The translations under genes were made by a program, and so were the position numbers. The notes below the pieces were generated by a model. The model saw only the letters and a program-made list of their open reading frames with translations. It was not told the DNA's origin and did no database searches. Positions 41,975 through 50,406 of a stretch of DNA of 64,000 bases are shown one piece after another. Position 1 is the first letter of the stretch; every line of letters starts with the position of its first letter. Origin of the DNA: Roseiarcus sp035656495 (lineage in GTDB: Bacteria; Pseudomonadota; Alphaproteobacteria; Rhizobiales; Beijerinckiaceae); contig DASRSL010000273.1 of assembly GCA_035656495.1 (NCBI GenBank), positions 16,494-80,493 on the forward strand. Reading direction: 5' to 3'.

Positions 41975-42799
41975 TCACGACGAGGGCGGGGAAATCTGCA
42001 CGGTATGGATGGCGAGGCGCACGGCGCCGCCCGAGAAATTGCCGCCCGCCGCCGTCAACACGATCGGGGTTGCACTGTAGAACGCAGTCGGGCCGATCAG
42101 CCCGTAATTGGTCGATCCGGTCGCGGTGCTGAGGACCGAGCCGAACTGCGTCGCATTGCCGGAGAAGCCGACCGAGAAGCTGGTCGCCCCGGTAATCGTT
42201 GTCGTCACCCGCTCGGAAACCGCGAGCACGATACAGTTGGCCGGGATCGAGAGCGACGTGGTGACGGACGCGCCGGAGAGGCCGGAAGCAGCGCCTTCGA
42301 GCACGCCGAAGGTGATGTTCGCGCCGTGTGTCGATTGCGCACCGAGGCCCACCTGGTCGACCACGGTCCAGGCGCTGACGCCGTTCGACTCGAGGGCGAC
42401 ATAGCCATAGGCCGTGCTGATGACCGCCGATGCCCCGCCGTCAATCGTGTCGGAGCCGGCCCGCGCCGCCGTAATCGTGAGCGTGCTCGAGCAGGAGCCG
42501 CTTTCATCGACGATCAGAAGCCGCGCTCCGGTCGGGAAAGTGGCCGCCGATGGGAGCGTGACGGTCATCGCCGTCGAGATCGACGTATAGGCGATGAGGC
42601 GATCGTTGACGGTGGCGGTATAGGCCGCGTCGGCGACGGCATGCCGCGCCGTGTGGTCGATGAGCCAGCCGCCGGCCGTCGACCCGTCGTTGACCGCAAG
42701 GCGGTTGTTGGTCGTGTCGACGACGATCTCGCCCTGCGCGCCGGTGAAGGCCGCCACTTGCGCGGCCGTGCCGCGCCGGAACTGTAGCTGTTCGCTCAT
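41975..42799 (-). CDS. Phage tail fibre protein with Mtd_N-like N-terminal domain (copy 1)
   Basis: A 274-residue tail-fibre protein. MSEQLQFRRGTAAQVAAFTG AQGEIVVDTTNNRLAVNDGS is an almost consensus Mtd_N-type anchoring module. The middle region (VADAAYTATVNDRLIAYTSI STAMTVTLPSA, LLIVDESGSCSSTLTITAAR AGSDTIDGGASAVISTAYGY) is shared with the copy downstream. The C-terminal 110 residues (ANITFGVLEGAASGLSGASV TTSLSIPANCIVLAVSERVT) are different and resemble other phage fibre beta-sandwich tips. No reverse transcriptase or template repeat is visible, so diversity-generating retroelement activity is not suggested. Confidence 0.72.
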   Translation of the reverse strand: MSEQLQFRRGTAAQVAAFTGAQGEIVVDTTNNRLAVNDGSTAGGWLIDHTARHAVADAAYTATVNDRLIAYTSISTAMTVTLPSAATFPTGARLLIVDESGSCSSTLTITAARAGSDTIDGGASAVISTAYGYVALESNGVSAWTVVDQVGLGAQSTHGANITFGVLEGAASGLSGASVTTSLSIPANCIVLAVSERVTTTITGATSFSVGFSGNATQFGSVLSTATGSTNYGLIGPTAFYSATPIVLTAAGGNFSGGAVRLAIHTVQISPPSS

Positions 42800-42805
42800 T
42801 CAAGA

Positions 42806-42953
42806 TTCTCCCCCTCTCCCTGCTTGCGGGGAGAGGGCAGGGGTGAGGGGCGGGGCCGAAAGGCGCAGGCGGCCCCGCCCCTCATCCGGCGCTTCGCGCC
42901 ACCTTCTCCCCGCTCCCTCGACAGGCTCGGGATGAGGGCGGGGAGAAGGGGTT
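42806..42953. repeat. Compound palindromic repeat between tail-tip and tail-fibre genes
   Basis: CCCTCTCCCTGCTTGCGGGG AGAGGGCAGGGGTGAGGGGC is followed by the related CCCCTCATCCGGCGCTTCGC and CTCCCTCGACAGGCTCGGGA with GGGATGAGGGCGGGGAGAAG. At least two different hairpin elements are joined head to head. The element ends one base before the tail-tip gene stop. Confidence 0.8.
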
Positions 42954-45491
42954 TCAGGGGACGGTCCCCAGGGCGATGACGTCGCCGACTGCGTCCGTCG
43001 TCGCGCCGAAATTGTCGAAGAGGGAGGGCGTCGAGGCTGCCGCGCCGAGGTTGAGCGCCCATCCAGTCAGAAGCTGCGCCGCGATCGGATGCGCCGTCGG
43101 CAGAGCGCCGAGGTCGATGATCGCGAGCACCGTCGAGCCGTCGGCGCCGAAATCGTCTCTCAAGACCTGCGGGCTCGCCACCGAGCCGAGGTCGACCGGG
43201 ACGCCCGTCTCGAGCTGCGCCGCGATCGGATGCTCGACGCCGACGCCGCTCGGGGTGAAGGAATAGGCGACGCATGTTGAAAGGTCTTGCTCGCCGCCCC
43301 CGAAGACGTTGAAGCTCTGGAATTTGAAATAGAGCGTCACGCCGACGAGGTTCGCCGGCAGATCGTATTTGACGATCGCGCCGTCCAGCCGCGCGAATGG
43401 CGCGCCAGAGGCATGCGAGAGACCCGAAGTCCCGCCGAGCGCGCGCGCGAGGCCCGTCAGGTTGTAGGCATTGCCCGAGACGAGCGTCGCATTCTCGTAG
43501 GCGAGCAATTCGCTGTCGACCAGCGAGAGTGTTGCGCCCTGTTCGGCGGCGGCCTGGCTTGTTCCGCTCAGCGTCCCCGCGCTCTCGGCGAGGTTGACCG
43601 ACAGCGTATCGGCCGAGTCCCAGCCAGAGGCCGCGGGCAGGCTCGCCGTGAGGACGCCCTGGCGCAGCGGCGCAGTGACCTGGAAAATCTGCGAATAGGT
43701 CACGTTGTCGACCGAGACGTAGACGTTCGCGCCGCCCCATTGGGTCGAAGAGCCGGCGCTGATGCCGCTCGCCCCGATCCAGACTTGCGTGACGCCCCCG
43801 GTCGCCGCCGACGGCGGCTCGTAGATCAGCGGCGCGTTGACCGGGACGGCAGGCACGCCCCAATCCGGGTTCCAGTTGCCCGCTCCGGCGCCCGGGTTTA
43901 CGCCCGGCGTCGAGACGCCGAAAACAAGTTCCTCAGCCGTGATGGCGAGCAGACCCTTGTCGTCCTCATCGATCTCGATGATGCGGACGGGATAGTTCGA
44001 GAGCCCGAGGTTAGCATCCGTGATGGTCACAATATCCATCGGGTCGAGAAGGCAGAACTCCCACGACAGGATGAACTTGAACTTCGTGCGGACGTAGAGC
44101 TCGCGTTGCAAGATGGTCTGCGCGACGATCGGCCCGATCGTGAACTCGTCGCAGATCTCATGCGCCTGGATGACTGATCCGACGCGCGGGCCGAAGATCT
44201 CGATCTGGCTTTGGTCGCGCGCCTCGACGGGAACAGGCGAATAGCGGTTCGACCGCGAGGAGACTTCCACCCGCTGGATGGTCGGCAGCGCGAAGACGTC
44301 GGCCCGCTCGACCTGGACCGGGTCCTTGTTCGCTTTCGCGTCGATGAAATTGTCGTCGGTCAGCGCATAGGCCGGTGTCAGTTTCGGTGCGTAGGCGGTC
44401 GGCGCGGCGACCGTGTAGGTGATGACGACAGGAAGGCCTTCGTCGGCGTAGGCGAAGAGATAGGTGCCATTCGGGCCCATCCCGTACGTGCCGGCGACGC
44501 TTGGGAATTCCGCGCCGATGAAGGCGAACGGAACGCCGGTCGAGGCGTAGACCACGCCGCCATCGGAAAGGAAGCTCGCCGCGCCGGCCACGGTGACCGA
44601 GGCCGGCAGCTGGTAGCCGGTTGAGGTCGGGACCGGATGCGGGATCGAGAATTGCTGGGTCAGCGTCGTCGTCGCCCCGCTGGCGATCGCGCTGTCGCCG
44701 TAGGGGATGAACCTGAGAAGCCCGCCGCTCCATACCCCCGCGCAGGAGAGGATTTGCAGCCAGCGCGTCATGATGCTCGAGCCCTGTTCCTGGGCCGAGA
44801 GGAGCGGCGAGAAGGCGATCCCCATCGCCTTGCAATAGGTCTGCAAGGATGCGTCGCCGCCGGAACCGAACAGGGTCGACGAGTCGATCGAGGCCGGATC
44901 GAAGCCCGCCCCATATTGGGCGTTGGTCAGGAAATCATAGATGACTTGCGCCGGGTCGGCGTCGATCCCATTCGCGCCGGTTCCCGCCAGCGCGCCGAGG
45001 ACTTCGAAATTCAAGTTGCCGATGGAAGCGGTGTCGCCGAGGTTAAACGAGGCGCCGCAGACGAAGGCGGTCCCCTGGTACGCGAGATCTTGCCCAGGAT
45101 AATAGGCCGTCAGCCACGGCCAGACGCTTTGCGGCGTCGTCCCGTCATAAGTGTTGAGATCAAGGGCGAGCGGCGTGTAATAGACCGAAAGGTCCTGCCA
45201 GACCGTCGGGATGTTCGAGATCGGCCCCTCGCAGAGCGCGATCATCAGGTCGGCCTGATAGGTGTAGCCGACCGGCGATCCCCGGCCGCCGAGCACGCCG
45301 CCCTTGCCGCCAGAACCCTTGCCGCCGCCGTAGGACGGCACAGCGACGAAGCGGTTGTACCAGATGACGTTGCCGGCGAGCTTATTACGCCCCCAGACGA
45401 TCGGAATCGGAAGCGTCGAGACGGCCGTGTTGATCTGGAGCCCGGTGTAGTCCGGCTTGATCTGGTTGCTGTTGCGGCGGAGGAACCCCAT
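42954..45491 (-). CDS. Tail tip attachment protein J-like (GTA gp15 C-terminal type)
   Basis: An 845-residue tail-tip/host-specificity protein. The N-terminus MGFLRRNSNQIKPDYTGLQI NTAVSTLPIPIVWGRNKLAG and the middle (DPVQVERADVFALPTIQRVE VSSRSNRYSPVPVEARDQSQ IEIFGPRVG, HEICDEFTIGPIVAQTILQR) match the Phage-tail_3/J-type family that forms the tail tip and includes the C-terminal part of GTA gp15. The TIM-barrel that precedes this module in GTA gp15 is absent; it is found in the gene at 47890-50406. A beta-rich insert near residue 300 (ASFLSDGGVVYASTGVP) is shared with tail-tube and connector proteins. The C-terminus carries two tandem HPIAAQL-TG repeats. Confidence 0.82.
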   Translation of the reverse strand: MGFLRRNSNQIKPDYTGLQINTAVSTLPIPIVWGRNKLAGNVIWYNRFVAVPSYGGGKGSGGKGGVLGGRGSPVGYTYQADLMIALCEGPISNIPTVWQDLSVYYTPLALDLNTYDGTTPQSVWPWLTAYYPGQDLAYQGTAFVCGASFNLGDTASIGNLNFEVLGALAGTGANGIDADPAQVIYDFLTNAQYGAGFDPASIDSSTLFGSGGDASLQTYCKAMGIAFSPLLSAQEQGSSIMTRWLQILSCAGVWSGGLLRFIPYGDSAIASGATTTLTQQFSIPHPVPTSTGYQLPASVTVAGAASFLSDGGVVYASTGVPFAFIGAEFPSVAGTYGMGPNGTYLFAYADEGLPVVITYTVAAPTAYAPKLTPAYALTDDNFIDAKANKDPVQVERADVFALPTIQRVEVSSRSNRYSPVPVEARDQSQIEIFGPRVGSVIQAHEICDEFTIGPIVAQTILQRELYVRTKFKFILSWEFCLLDPMDIVTITDANLGLSNYPVRIIEIDEDDKGLLAITAEELVFGVSTPGVNPGAGAGNWNPDWGVPAVPVNAPLIYEPPSAATGGVTQVWIGASGISAGSSTQWGGANVYVSVDNVTYSQIFQVTAPLRQGVLTASLPAASGWDSADTLSVNLAESAGTLSGTSQAAAEQGATLSLVDSELLAYENATLVSGNAYNLTGLARALGGTSGLSHASGAPFARLDGAIVKYDLPANLVGVTLYFKFQSFNVFGGGEQDLSTCVAYSFTPSGVGVEHPIAAQLETGVPVDLGSVASPQVLRDDFGADGSTVLAIIDLGALPTAHPIAAQLLTGWALNLGAAASTPSLFDNFGATTDAVGDVIALGTVP

Positions 45492-45493
45492 GG

Positions 45494-46063
45494 TCAGTGA
45501 CCAGTAACCAGTGACCAGTGATCAGAGGGCGGACGCCCCCTCTCCCCGCTTGCGGGGAGAGAGCCGGGGTGAGGGGCCTGGCCAAGCGCCGGCCAGTAGC
45601 TGGCGAACATGCGCGGCCTCCGCGCGAGCGGACAGCGCAAAACCTCGTCTTCGACCACGAAACCGGCCTGAGAATGGGCGTGGATCATTGTCAGCGGCTT
45701 GGTCTTGCTCACAATGCCCCCATGCGCGAAGCAGCGTCCGACCCGAAACAGGATCACGTCACCGAGGCCCGTGGCCTCGACTATACGGGCGCGCGCGAGC
45801 AGGAAGCCGAGATATTTTTCCTCGCTCCGGTGCAGCATCCAGTCGCGCGTGTAGGGACGCGGGTCGAACGGCTCAACGAGGCCCAAGTCGCAATAGACGC
45901 GCACCAAAAGCATCGCGCAGTCGACGCCGCCCTTGCGGCCTTGAACGTCCGCCGCGTGATGGTAGGGCGTACCGATCCACTCGCGCGCCGCCGCGGCGAC
46001 GGCCAAGCGCGTGCTCCCCTCTCCCGGAGGGAGAGGGGCCGGGGGTGAGGGAACCGTCACCAC
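45494..46063 (-). CDS. NlpC/P60-family tail peptidase with repeat-derived ends
   Basis: A 189-residue cysteine peptidase of the GTA gp14/phage K-like group, thought to cut peptidoglycan during DNA entry. The catalytic Cys is in GGVDCAMLLVRVYCDLGL and the His in FAHGGIVS, with WIGTPYHHAADVQG before. The N-terminal PSPPAPLPPGEGS and the C-terminal PHPGSLPASGERG, about 29 residues to the stop, are translations of the flanking palindromic repeats. The GTG start at 46063 overlaps the stop of a 30-residue membrane ORF. Core residues about 18-158 are normal. Confidence 0.85.
   Translation of the reverse strand: MVTVPSPPAPLPPGEGSTRLAVAAAAREWIGTPYHHAADVQGRKGGVDCAMLLVRVYCDLGLVEPFDPRPYTRDWMLHRSEEKYLGFLLARARIVEATGLGDVILFRVGRCFAHGGIVSKTKPLTMIHAHSQAGFVVEDEVLRCPLARRPRMFASYWPALGQAPHPGSLPASGERGRPPSDHWSLVTGH
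45528..45588. repeat. Palindromic repeat at NlpC gene 3' end
   Basis: CCCCCTCTCCCCGCTTGCGG and GGAGAGAGCCGGGGTGAGGG form the standard CTCTCCCC...GGGGAGAG hairpin followed by GGGTGAGGGG. It lies inside the open frame of the NlpC/P60 gene and encodes its last residues. Confidence 0.8.
46012..46056. repeat. Palindromic repeat at NlpC gene 5' end
   Basis: CCCCTCTCCCGGAGGGAGAG GGGCCGGGGGTGAGGG is another copy of the CTCTCCC hairpin element. It encodes residues about 4-17 of the NlpC/P60 protein, so the natural start may have been further inside before insertion. Confidence 0.8.
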
Positions 46064-46149
46064 GCGCGCGTGAGCACGACGAGAGCGACCGCGAGGCCGG
46101 CAACGAGGCCGACGCCCAGTCCGAAGCCGGAGAGGAAGGCGGCGATCAT
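46057..46149 (-). CDS. 30-residue membrane microprotein
   Basis: MIAAFLSGFGLGVGLVAGLA VALVVLTRAW is a single glycine-rich transmembrane helix. It starts at ATG 46149 and its stop overlaps the GTG start of the NlpC/P60 gene, indicating coupled translation. A membrane peptide between the DUF2163 and NlpC genes is not part of the standard GTA module. Function unknown. Confidence 0.45.
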   Translation of the reverse strand: MIAAFLSGFGLGVGLVAGLAVALVVLTRAW

Positions 46150-46216
46150 CGTGGCCTCGGCTTAAGCAGTTCTGTTCAGTTTGCGCTTTCGCGCAAACCC
46201 GGATGGCTCAGTCCGT

Positions 46217-46254
46217 TCACCCCTGACCCCTCTCCCTCTGGGAGAGGGGAACGC
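46217..46254. repeat. Palindromic repeat at DUF2163 gene 3' end
   Basis: ACCCCTGACCCCTCTCCCTC TGGGAGAGGGGAACG contains the CCCTCTCCC-TCTG-GGGAGAGGG hairpin and directly abuts the DUF2163 stop at 46255. It may serve as a transcript 3' end or processing site. Confidence 0.75.
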
Positions 46255-47124
46255 TCAGTAGGCCGTCTCGATCGGCGGAACGAACGGGAAGCCCCGGAAG
46301 TTCGCCTTGTTGTTGAACCGCCCCTGGCAAGTGGCGAGCGTGTGGTCGCATCCGGCGTAGACCGTGAAGGTGTCCCCGGTCGCCGGCGCGAAGGGCAGCG
46401 GATACATGAGGCTAAGCGACGAGCCGACGCCGACGCTCTTCACCGTCGCGCGCACGTTGGCGTTCTGCCCCGACGAGAAGACGAGCGAACCTTGCTGGTG
46501 CTGCGCCGCCGCAACGCCCGAGTAGATCACGCTCGCCGTCGAGCCTGCACCGGCCGTCCCGCTCGCCGCATAGGTTCCCCGGATCACGCCGCAGCCGGAA
46601 TCGTAGAGGACATGGAGGCACGTCGGCGAGAACAGGTTGCGCGGCATGTCGTAATCGAGGATCACGAGATCGCTCGCGACGGTCAGCGTCGCTTGCGTGC
46701 GCCCCACGGCGTCGACCGTCGAAACGCGGCCCTGAAACATCCGGACGCCGCCCACGACGGTTCCATTGGGCGCGGTCAGGAAAACTCGGTCCCGATAGAC
46801 GGGCGCGCCGTCGAAAGCCCCGTCGCGCAAGGCCTCGAGGAAGGGCGCGCCGTTGATGAGATCGGTCGGCCGGGCGGCAATCGTAATCTGCTGCTTGTCG
46901 ACCTCGAGCCCGACTGTGCCCTTGTACTTCAAGCCCTGGACGAGCGGGCCGTTCGCCAGGAAGGTATAGCCGTTGTAGGCGATCGGCAGATCGAAATTCG
47001 TCCAGGTGTAGACCGTGCCGACCGTCGCGATGAAGGTGAAGCACTCGGCGAACTGGACAAGGGTGTCCGGCGGGGTCTGCGCAGCGGCAAGGAGCGCCTG
47101 GACGGCGCCGGAAGTCGACTTCAT
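46255..47124 (-). CDS. DUF2163 phage tail protein (GTA gp13-like)
   Basis: A 289-residue tail hub/iron-sulfur-type protein of the DUF2163 family, equivalent to RcGTA gp13. The ATG at 47124 (MKSTSGAVQALLAAAQTPPD TLVQFAECFTF) overlaps the DUF2460 stop as ATGA. The family region LVQGLKYKGTVGLEVDKQQI TIAARP is present, and the C-terminal cysteine-rich end (YAGCDHTLATCQGRFNNKAN FRGFPFVPP) is diagnostic: C-H--T-C--F-N--NFRGFP. In GTA hub proteins these cysteines bind an iron-sulfur cluster. Confidence 0.9.
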   Translation of the reverse strand: MKSTSGAVQALLAAAQTPPDTLVQFAECFTFIATVGTVYTWTNFDLPIAYNGYTFLANGPLVQGLKYKGTVGLEVDKQQITIAARPTDLINGAPFLEALRDGAFDGAPVYRDRVFLTAPNGTVVGGVRMFQGRVSTVDAVGRTQATLTVASDLVILDYDMPRNLFSPTCLHVLYDSGCGVIRGTYAASGTAGAGSTASVIYSGVAAAQHQQGSLVFSSGQNANVRATVKSVGVGSSLSLMYPLPFAPATGDTFTVYAGCDHTLATCQGRFNNKANFRGFPFVPPIETAY

Positions 47125-47738
47125 GACGTGCGGACCGAGCGGAATTTCAGGCTCTTCACCGTCCACAAGTTCTTCATGAACTGCTCGAAATCCTCGGTGT
47201 CGTCGTCGAACCGGCACTGGAAGGCATAGGTGAAGGTCGCGGTGACCACGACACCCGAGCCGGGCGCGCTTGCGAAAACGAGGCTGTTCGGGGTCGAGAG
47301 AGACCAGCCCGACGCCTGGTTGACCCCGTTCAGGTAGACGTTCGAAACGCCTGTCACCCAGCCGACCGGCTCAAAGAATGTTCCCATATAGCGGGAAAAG
47401 GCGAAAACCGTTGTGGCGCCGTCGCCGGTCGCGATCGCGCCATTTGTCACGCTGTCGTCGGTCGGGTCCGTGTAGAGGAAGGTCGAATATTGGCCCTGAC
47501 ACGAAAGGAAGAGCCCGAGCAGGCTTTGCAGCGAATTGGCGCCGAGGCCGGGGTAGGAGCCGTTCGAGGAATCGAGCCCGTCGAAGGTGAGTTCGAATTG
47601 CCAGATCGGGTTCTGATAGAGCGCGTCGCGAACCTCGCGCCCGGAGACGTGCGAAGCGACGATGGTCGAGAAGCTCGGCTTCTTGTGGACGCTAAAGCCG
47701 AGGCCGGCGAGCGCCGGGAAGGAGGGCGGCGCAGTCAC
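47121..47738 (-). CDS. DUF2460 phage tail protein (GTA gp12-like)
   Basis: A 205-residue distal-tail protein of the DUF2460 family. The GTG at 47738 (VTAPPSFPALAGLGFSVHKK PSFST) is preferred since its ribosome binding sequence GGGAGAGGGGA comes from the adjacent palindromic repeat; a longer frame to 47834 simply translates that repeat. Core landmarks are HVSGREVRDALYQNPIWQFE LTFD, and AIATGDGATTVFAFSRYMGT with CRFDDDTEDFEQFMKNLWTV KSLKFRSV at the end. It is paralogous to the C-terminal 200 residues of the gene upstream. Confidence 0.88.
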   Translation of the reverse strand: MTAPPSFPALAGLGFSVHKKPSFSTIVASHVSGREVRDALYQNPIWQFELTFDGLDSSNGSYPGLGANSLQSLLGLFLSCQGQYSTFLYTDPTDDSVTNGAIATGDGATTVFAFSRYMGTFFEPVGWVTGVSNVYLNGVNQASGWSLSTPNSLVFASAPGSGVVVTATFTYAFQCRFDDDTEDFEQFMKNLWTVKSLKFRSVRTS

Positions 47739-47778
47739 TCCCCTCTCCCGGAGGGAGAGGGGCCGGCGGTGAGAGGAC
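47739..47778. repeat. Palindromic repeat providing the DUF2460 ribosome binding site
   Basis: TCCCCTCTCCCGGAGGGAGA GGGGCCGGCGGTGAGAGG. On the minus strand the hairpin's 3' arm gives GGGAGAGGGGA immediately before GTG 47738. Together with the copy at 47862-47889 it flanks the 150-bp gap upstream of the DUF2460 gene. Confidence 0.75.
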
Positions 47779-47861
47779 CCAGCCGGCCATAGATCAGGCC
47801 GAAAGACAGAACGCCGAATCTGGCGCAGAAGCACAAGCGCATCGGTCCGCTCCCCTTACCC

Positions 47862-47889
47862 CCGCCCCTCTCCGCTCGGGAGAGGGATT
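47862..47889. repeat. Palindromic repeat at TIM-barrel/DUF2460 gene 3' end
   Basis: CCGCCCCTCTCCGCTCGGGA GAGGGATT forms a CCCTCTCC-GCTC-GGGAGAGGG hairpin that abuts the stop codon at 47890. Same family as the other junction repeats. Confidence 0.7.
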
Positions 47890-50406
47890 TCACGGCCTCA
47901 CCGTCTGCAGATTGAGCGTCTTCAGCGTCCAGAGCTGCGCCATGAACTCCTCGAGGTCCTGGACGTCCTCGGCGAAGCGGCAGAGCCACAGCGCGCCGAA
48001 ATCGGCCGTTATGGGAATTCCCGTAGCGGGGGCGGTCGCGAACGTGATCGCCGGCGCATAGCCGCTCGAGACCGTCCAGCCGGTCGCCTGGCTCACGTCG
48101 TTGAGATAGACCGCCGCGAGGCCAGACGTCCCATAAACCGGGATCGTCGCGCCGCCGATGGTCTGGACCAGCGCGAAAGTCGTCGTCGCTCCGTCGCCAG
48201 TTCCGAGCGCTTGCGCCGTGACAGCCGCGAGGCCGGGCGGAGCGACCCAAAACGAGGTTGCCTGCCCGCTCATGGCCTCAAAGAAGCCTGCAACCGCCTG
48301 GAGCTCGCGGTACGCAGCGGCCGAGCGCAAAACCTCGTAAGTCAGCTCGAGGTTGAAATAGGGGTTAGCGAAGCGCGCGCGCCTCGCTTCGCGGCCCGAG
48401 ACTCGTCCGGCGACGTCGGTTGCGAACCTCGGCTTGACGTGGACCGACCAACCGAGCGTCGAAAGGCTCGGAAACGTCTCATAGGTCCCGGGCGACGGCG
48501 ACGGGCTCGCCGCGGGCGGCGGCAAGGGCTGGCGCAGTCCGCCGAACCAGTCGCCGGCCGGCCAGTTGCCGGTGTCGCCCCAGGTGGTATTCTCGATCGG
48601 GAATGTCGGGAAGGGCCGCGCGTCCCAGCTCCATACGCACGAGAACGTGAACTGGACCATGACGACGCCCGCGCCGCTCGTCGCGTTGTTGCCGTCGGCA
48701 TTCCAGTATTCGTAGATCGCCTCGAGCGCGAGCGCCGAAATCGTGTCGTCGCGCCGCGGCACGCAGGTGAATGGGCCGCCCGGCGCCGGGTCCCAAACCG
48801 ACCAGAACGGCGTGAAGCTTTCGACCGACTTCGGGTCGAAGAACACGTTCGGTTGATTGGTCGCCCTGTCGACCGAGGCGAAGCCGTATTCGAGCAGCGC
48901 GATCGACTTCGACTGCGGAACCCATTCGGTTTGCCGGCCGTGGCGGATCCACCCGTTGCCGTCGCCGTCGTCGTAGACCGCCTGATGCGTGTTGTTCCAC
49001 CACCAGCGCACCTGCTTGTTGGCGAGAATTTGCTGGCCCGGATAGTATTGGTTCCGCGACTGCGCGAGCCGGTCGCCCTCTGGGCGCGAGACCGTCAGCG
49101 CCGACCCGTTCGGATCGAAGCCGCGGCCCAAGTTGGTTCCGTCGGTGTAGAACCAGTTGAAATACTGCCCGCCCTCGATGTTCGCCTTGAGGTAGGGAAG
49201 CGAGTAGATAGAGGGCGTGCCGGAGAGCCCGAGTCCGCTCATCGTCGAGGCGCCGGGCGGCCAGGACGTCGGGGCCGGCGCGCTCCAGTTGGCGACGTCG
49301 AGGCCGCCGTTCCCGGTCGTCCAGTCGGTCAGCGGCAGATAGTCGTCGAAGCCGACCAAGTCGATGTTCGAATGCGCCCAAAGCTGATCCAAGTGCGGCC
49401 ACTGGCCGTTCTCGCCAGGGTGCTGCCAGCCCATCCAACTCGACCAGTCGGCCGAGTAGATGATGAGGTTTTTCAGCGTCGCGAGGTTCTTGGCGAGCCC
49501 CGCGCCGTCGAAGACCGAGCGCACGTCGTCGGCGAGCGCGATCAAGCCCGCGACAAAGGGATAGTCCCAAACCGCATAGCCGGAGCCGTCGACCGTCCCC
49601 TCCTTCGTCCAGCCCGGACCCCGGATCGTCTCGAGCCCGCGGAGTTCGGAGCCGAGCGAGAAGAGGTCGACGCCGCCGCCCACCACGCAAAGGTTCGCGT
49701 AGTGCAGGATCATCCGCCGATAGGTCCAGTCATACAGCGAGCCCGAATAGCCAACCGTCAGATTGGCCGGGTCGCGGGTGAATTGCCCCGTCGTGGCCGA
49801 ACCGAGAAAGGCGTTGACGGCCGCGGTCGCGGCGCTCGACAGGTCGTTCGAATAGGTAATGCGCCCGCGCCAGGGGAAGCCGTCGAAGGTCCCGAGCAGG
49901 AAGGGATAGAAGATCACGCGAAAGCCGCGCGTCTTTAGGTCTTGAATGCACCGGACGATGGACGGGTCGCTCGGCGTGCCGCCGTAGACGAAATTCGTCG
50001 TTCCCGGCAGCGCGGGAAGTGGGATAGTCCCCGCGTAATCCTGTTCGGTCAGGCCGGAGACCATCCAGTGATCGGGGACCGGAACCTCGCCGCCGACCCG
50101 CTCGAAGGCGCCGAGCAGATAATTGGTCGACGGGTATATGTTGCAGGCGCTCGCGTCCTCTGAATTGAAGAACCAGGCGCAGACAACTGAAACCGTCGTG
50201 CATTCAGGGTGCGCCGCCTGCAGCTGGTCAATCGCGTAGGAATAGTCCGTTTTCGACCCGCCGGGCGCATAGAACGTGTTCATGGCGGCGAACGGGTTCA
50301 GCCCCGAAGCGCCGCGCTGGGCCCCGACGAAGGGGATCGTATCGTAAGCGTACTCCCCGCTCGCCGGCAGGAGGTGGACGCCGATCGCGTTCGGGTAGCC
50401 CATCAC
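47890..50406 (-). CDS. GTA TIM-barrel-like protein fused to a DUF2460 domain
   Basis: An 838-residue tail protein. Residues about 1-620 match the GTA TIM-barrel-like domain, a glycosidase-like barrel in tail tips: YGGTPSDPSIVRCIQDLKTR GFRVIFYPFLLGT, FSLGSELRGLETIRG, NIDLVGFDDYLPLTDWT, then EYGFASVDRATNQPNVFFDP KS and FTFSCVWSWDARPFPTFP. After a Pro/Ser linker (PPPAASPSPSPGTYETFPSL) residues about 640-838 form a second DUF2460 domain (GRVSGREARRARFANPYFNL ELTYEVLR, CRFAEDVQDLEEFMAQLWTL KTL). In RcGTA the barrel is instead part of gp15. Start is GTG 50406 or ATG 50403; GGGAGAAGG from the flanking repeat is the ribosome binding site. Confidence 0.85.
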   Translation of the reverse strand: MMGYPNAIGVHLLPASGEYAYDTIPFVGAQRGASGLNPFAAMNTFYAPGGSKTDYSYAIDQLQAAHPECTTVSVVCAWFFNSEDASACNIYPSTNYLLGAFERVGGEVPVPDHWMVSGLTEQDYAGTIPLPALPGTTNFVYGGTPSDPSIVRCIQDLKTRGFRVIFYPFLLGTFDGFPWRGRITYSNDLSSAATAAVNAFLGSATTGQFTRDPANLTVGYSGSLYDWTYRRMILHYANLCVVGGGVDLFSLGSELRGLETIRGPGWTKEGTVDGSGYAVWDYPFVAGLIALADDVRSVFDGAGLAKNLATLKNLIIYSADWSSWMGWQHPGENGQWPHLDQLWAHSNIDLVGFDDYLPLTDWTTGNGGLDVANWSAPAPTSWPPGASTMSGLGLSGTPSIYSLPYLKANIEGGQYFNWFYTDGTNLGRGFDPNGSALTVSRPEGDRLAQSRNQYYPGQQILANKQVRWWWNNTHQAVYDDGDGNGWIRHGRQTEWVPQSKSIALLEYGFASVDRATNQPNVFFDPKSVESFTPFWSVWDPAPGGPFTCVPRRDDTISALALEAIYEYWNADGNNATSGAGVVMVQFTFSCVWSWDARPFPTFPIENTTWGDTGNWPAGDWFGGLRQPLPPPAASPSPSPGTYETFPSLSTLGWSVHVKPRFATDVAGRVSGREARRARFANPYFNLELTYEVLRSAAAYRELQAVAGFFEAMSGQATSFWVAPPGLAAVTAQALGTGDGATTTFALVQTIGGATIPVYGTSGLAAVYLNDVSQATGWTVSSGYAPAITFATAPATGIPITADFGALWLCRFAEDVQDLEEFMAQLWTLKTLNLQTVRP

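Noticed and set aside
41975..42799. Diversity-generating retroelement target, because of the Mtd_N-like domain
   Set aside because: No reverse transcriptase, accessory protein or template repeat is visible in the window, and the C-terminus is not a C-type lectin fold by eye.
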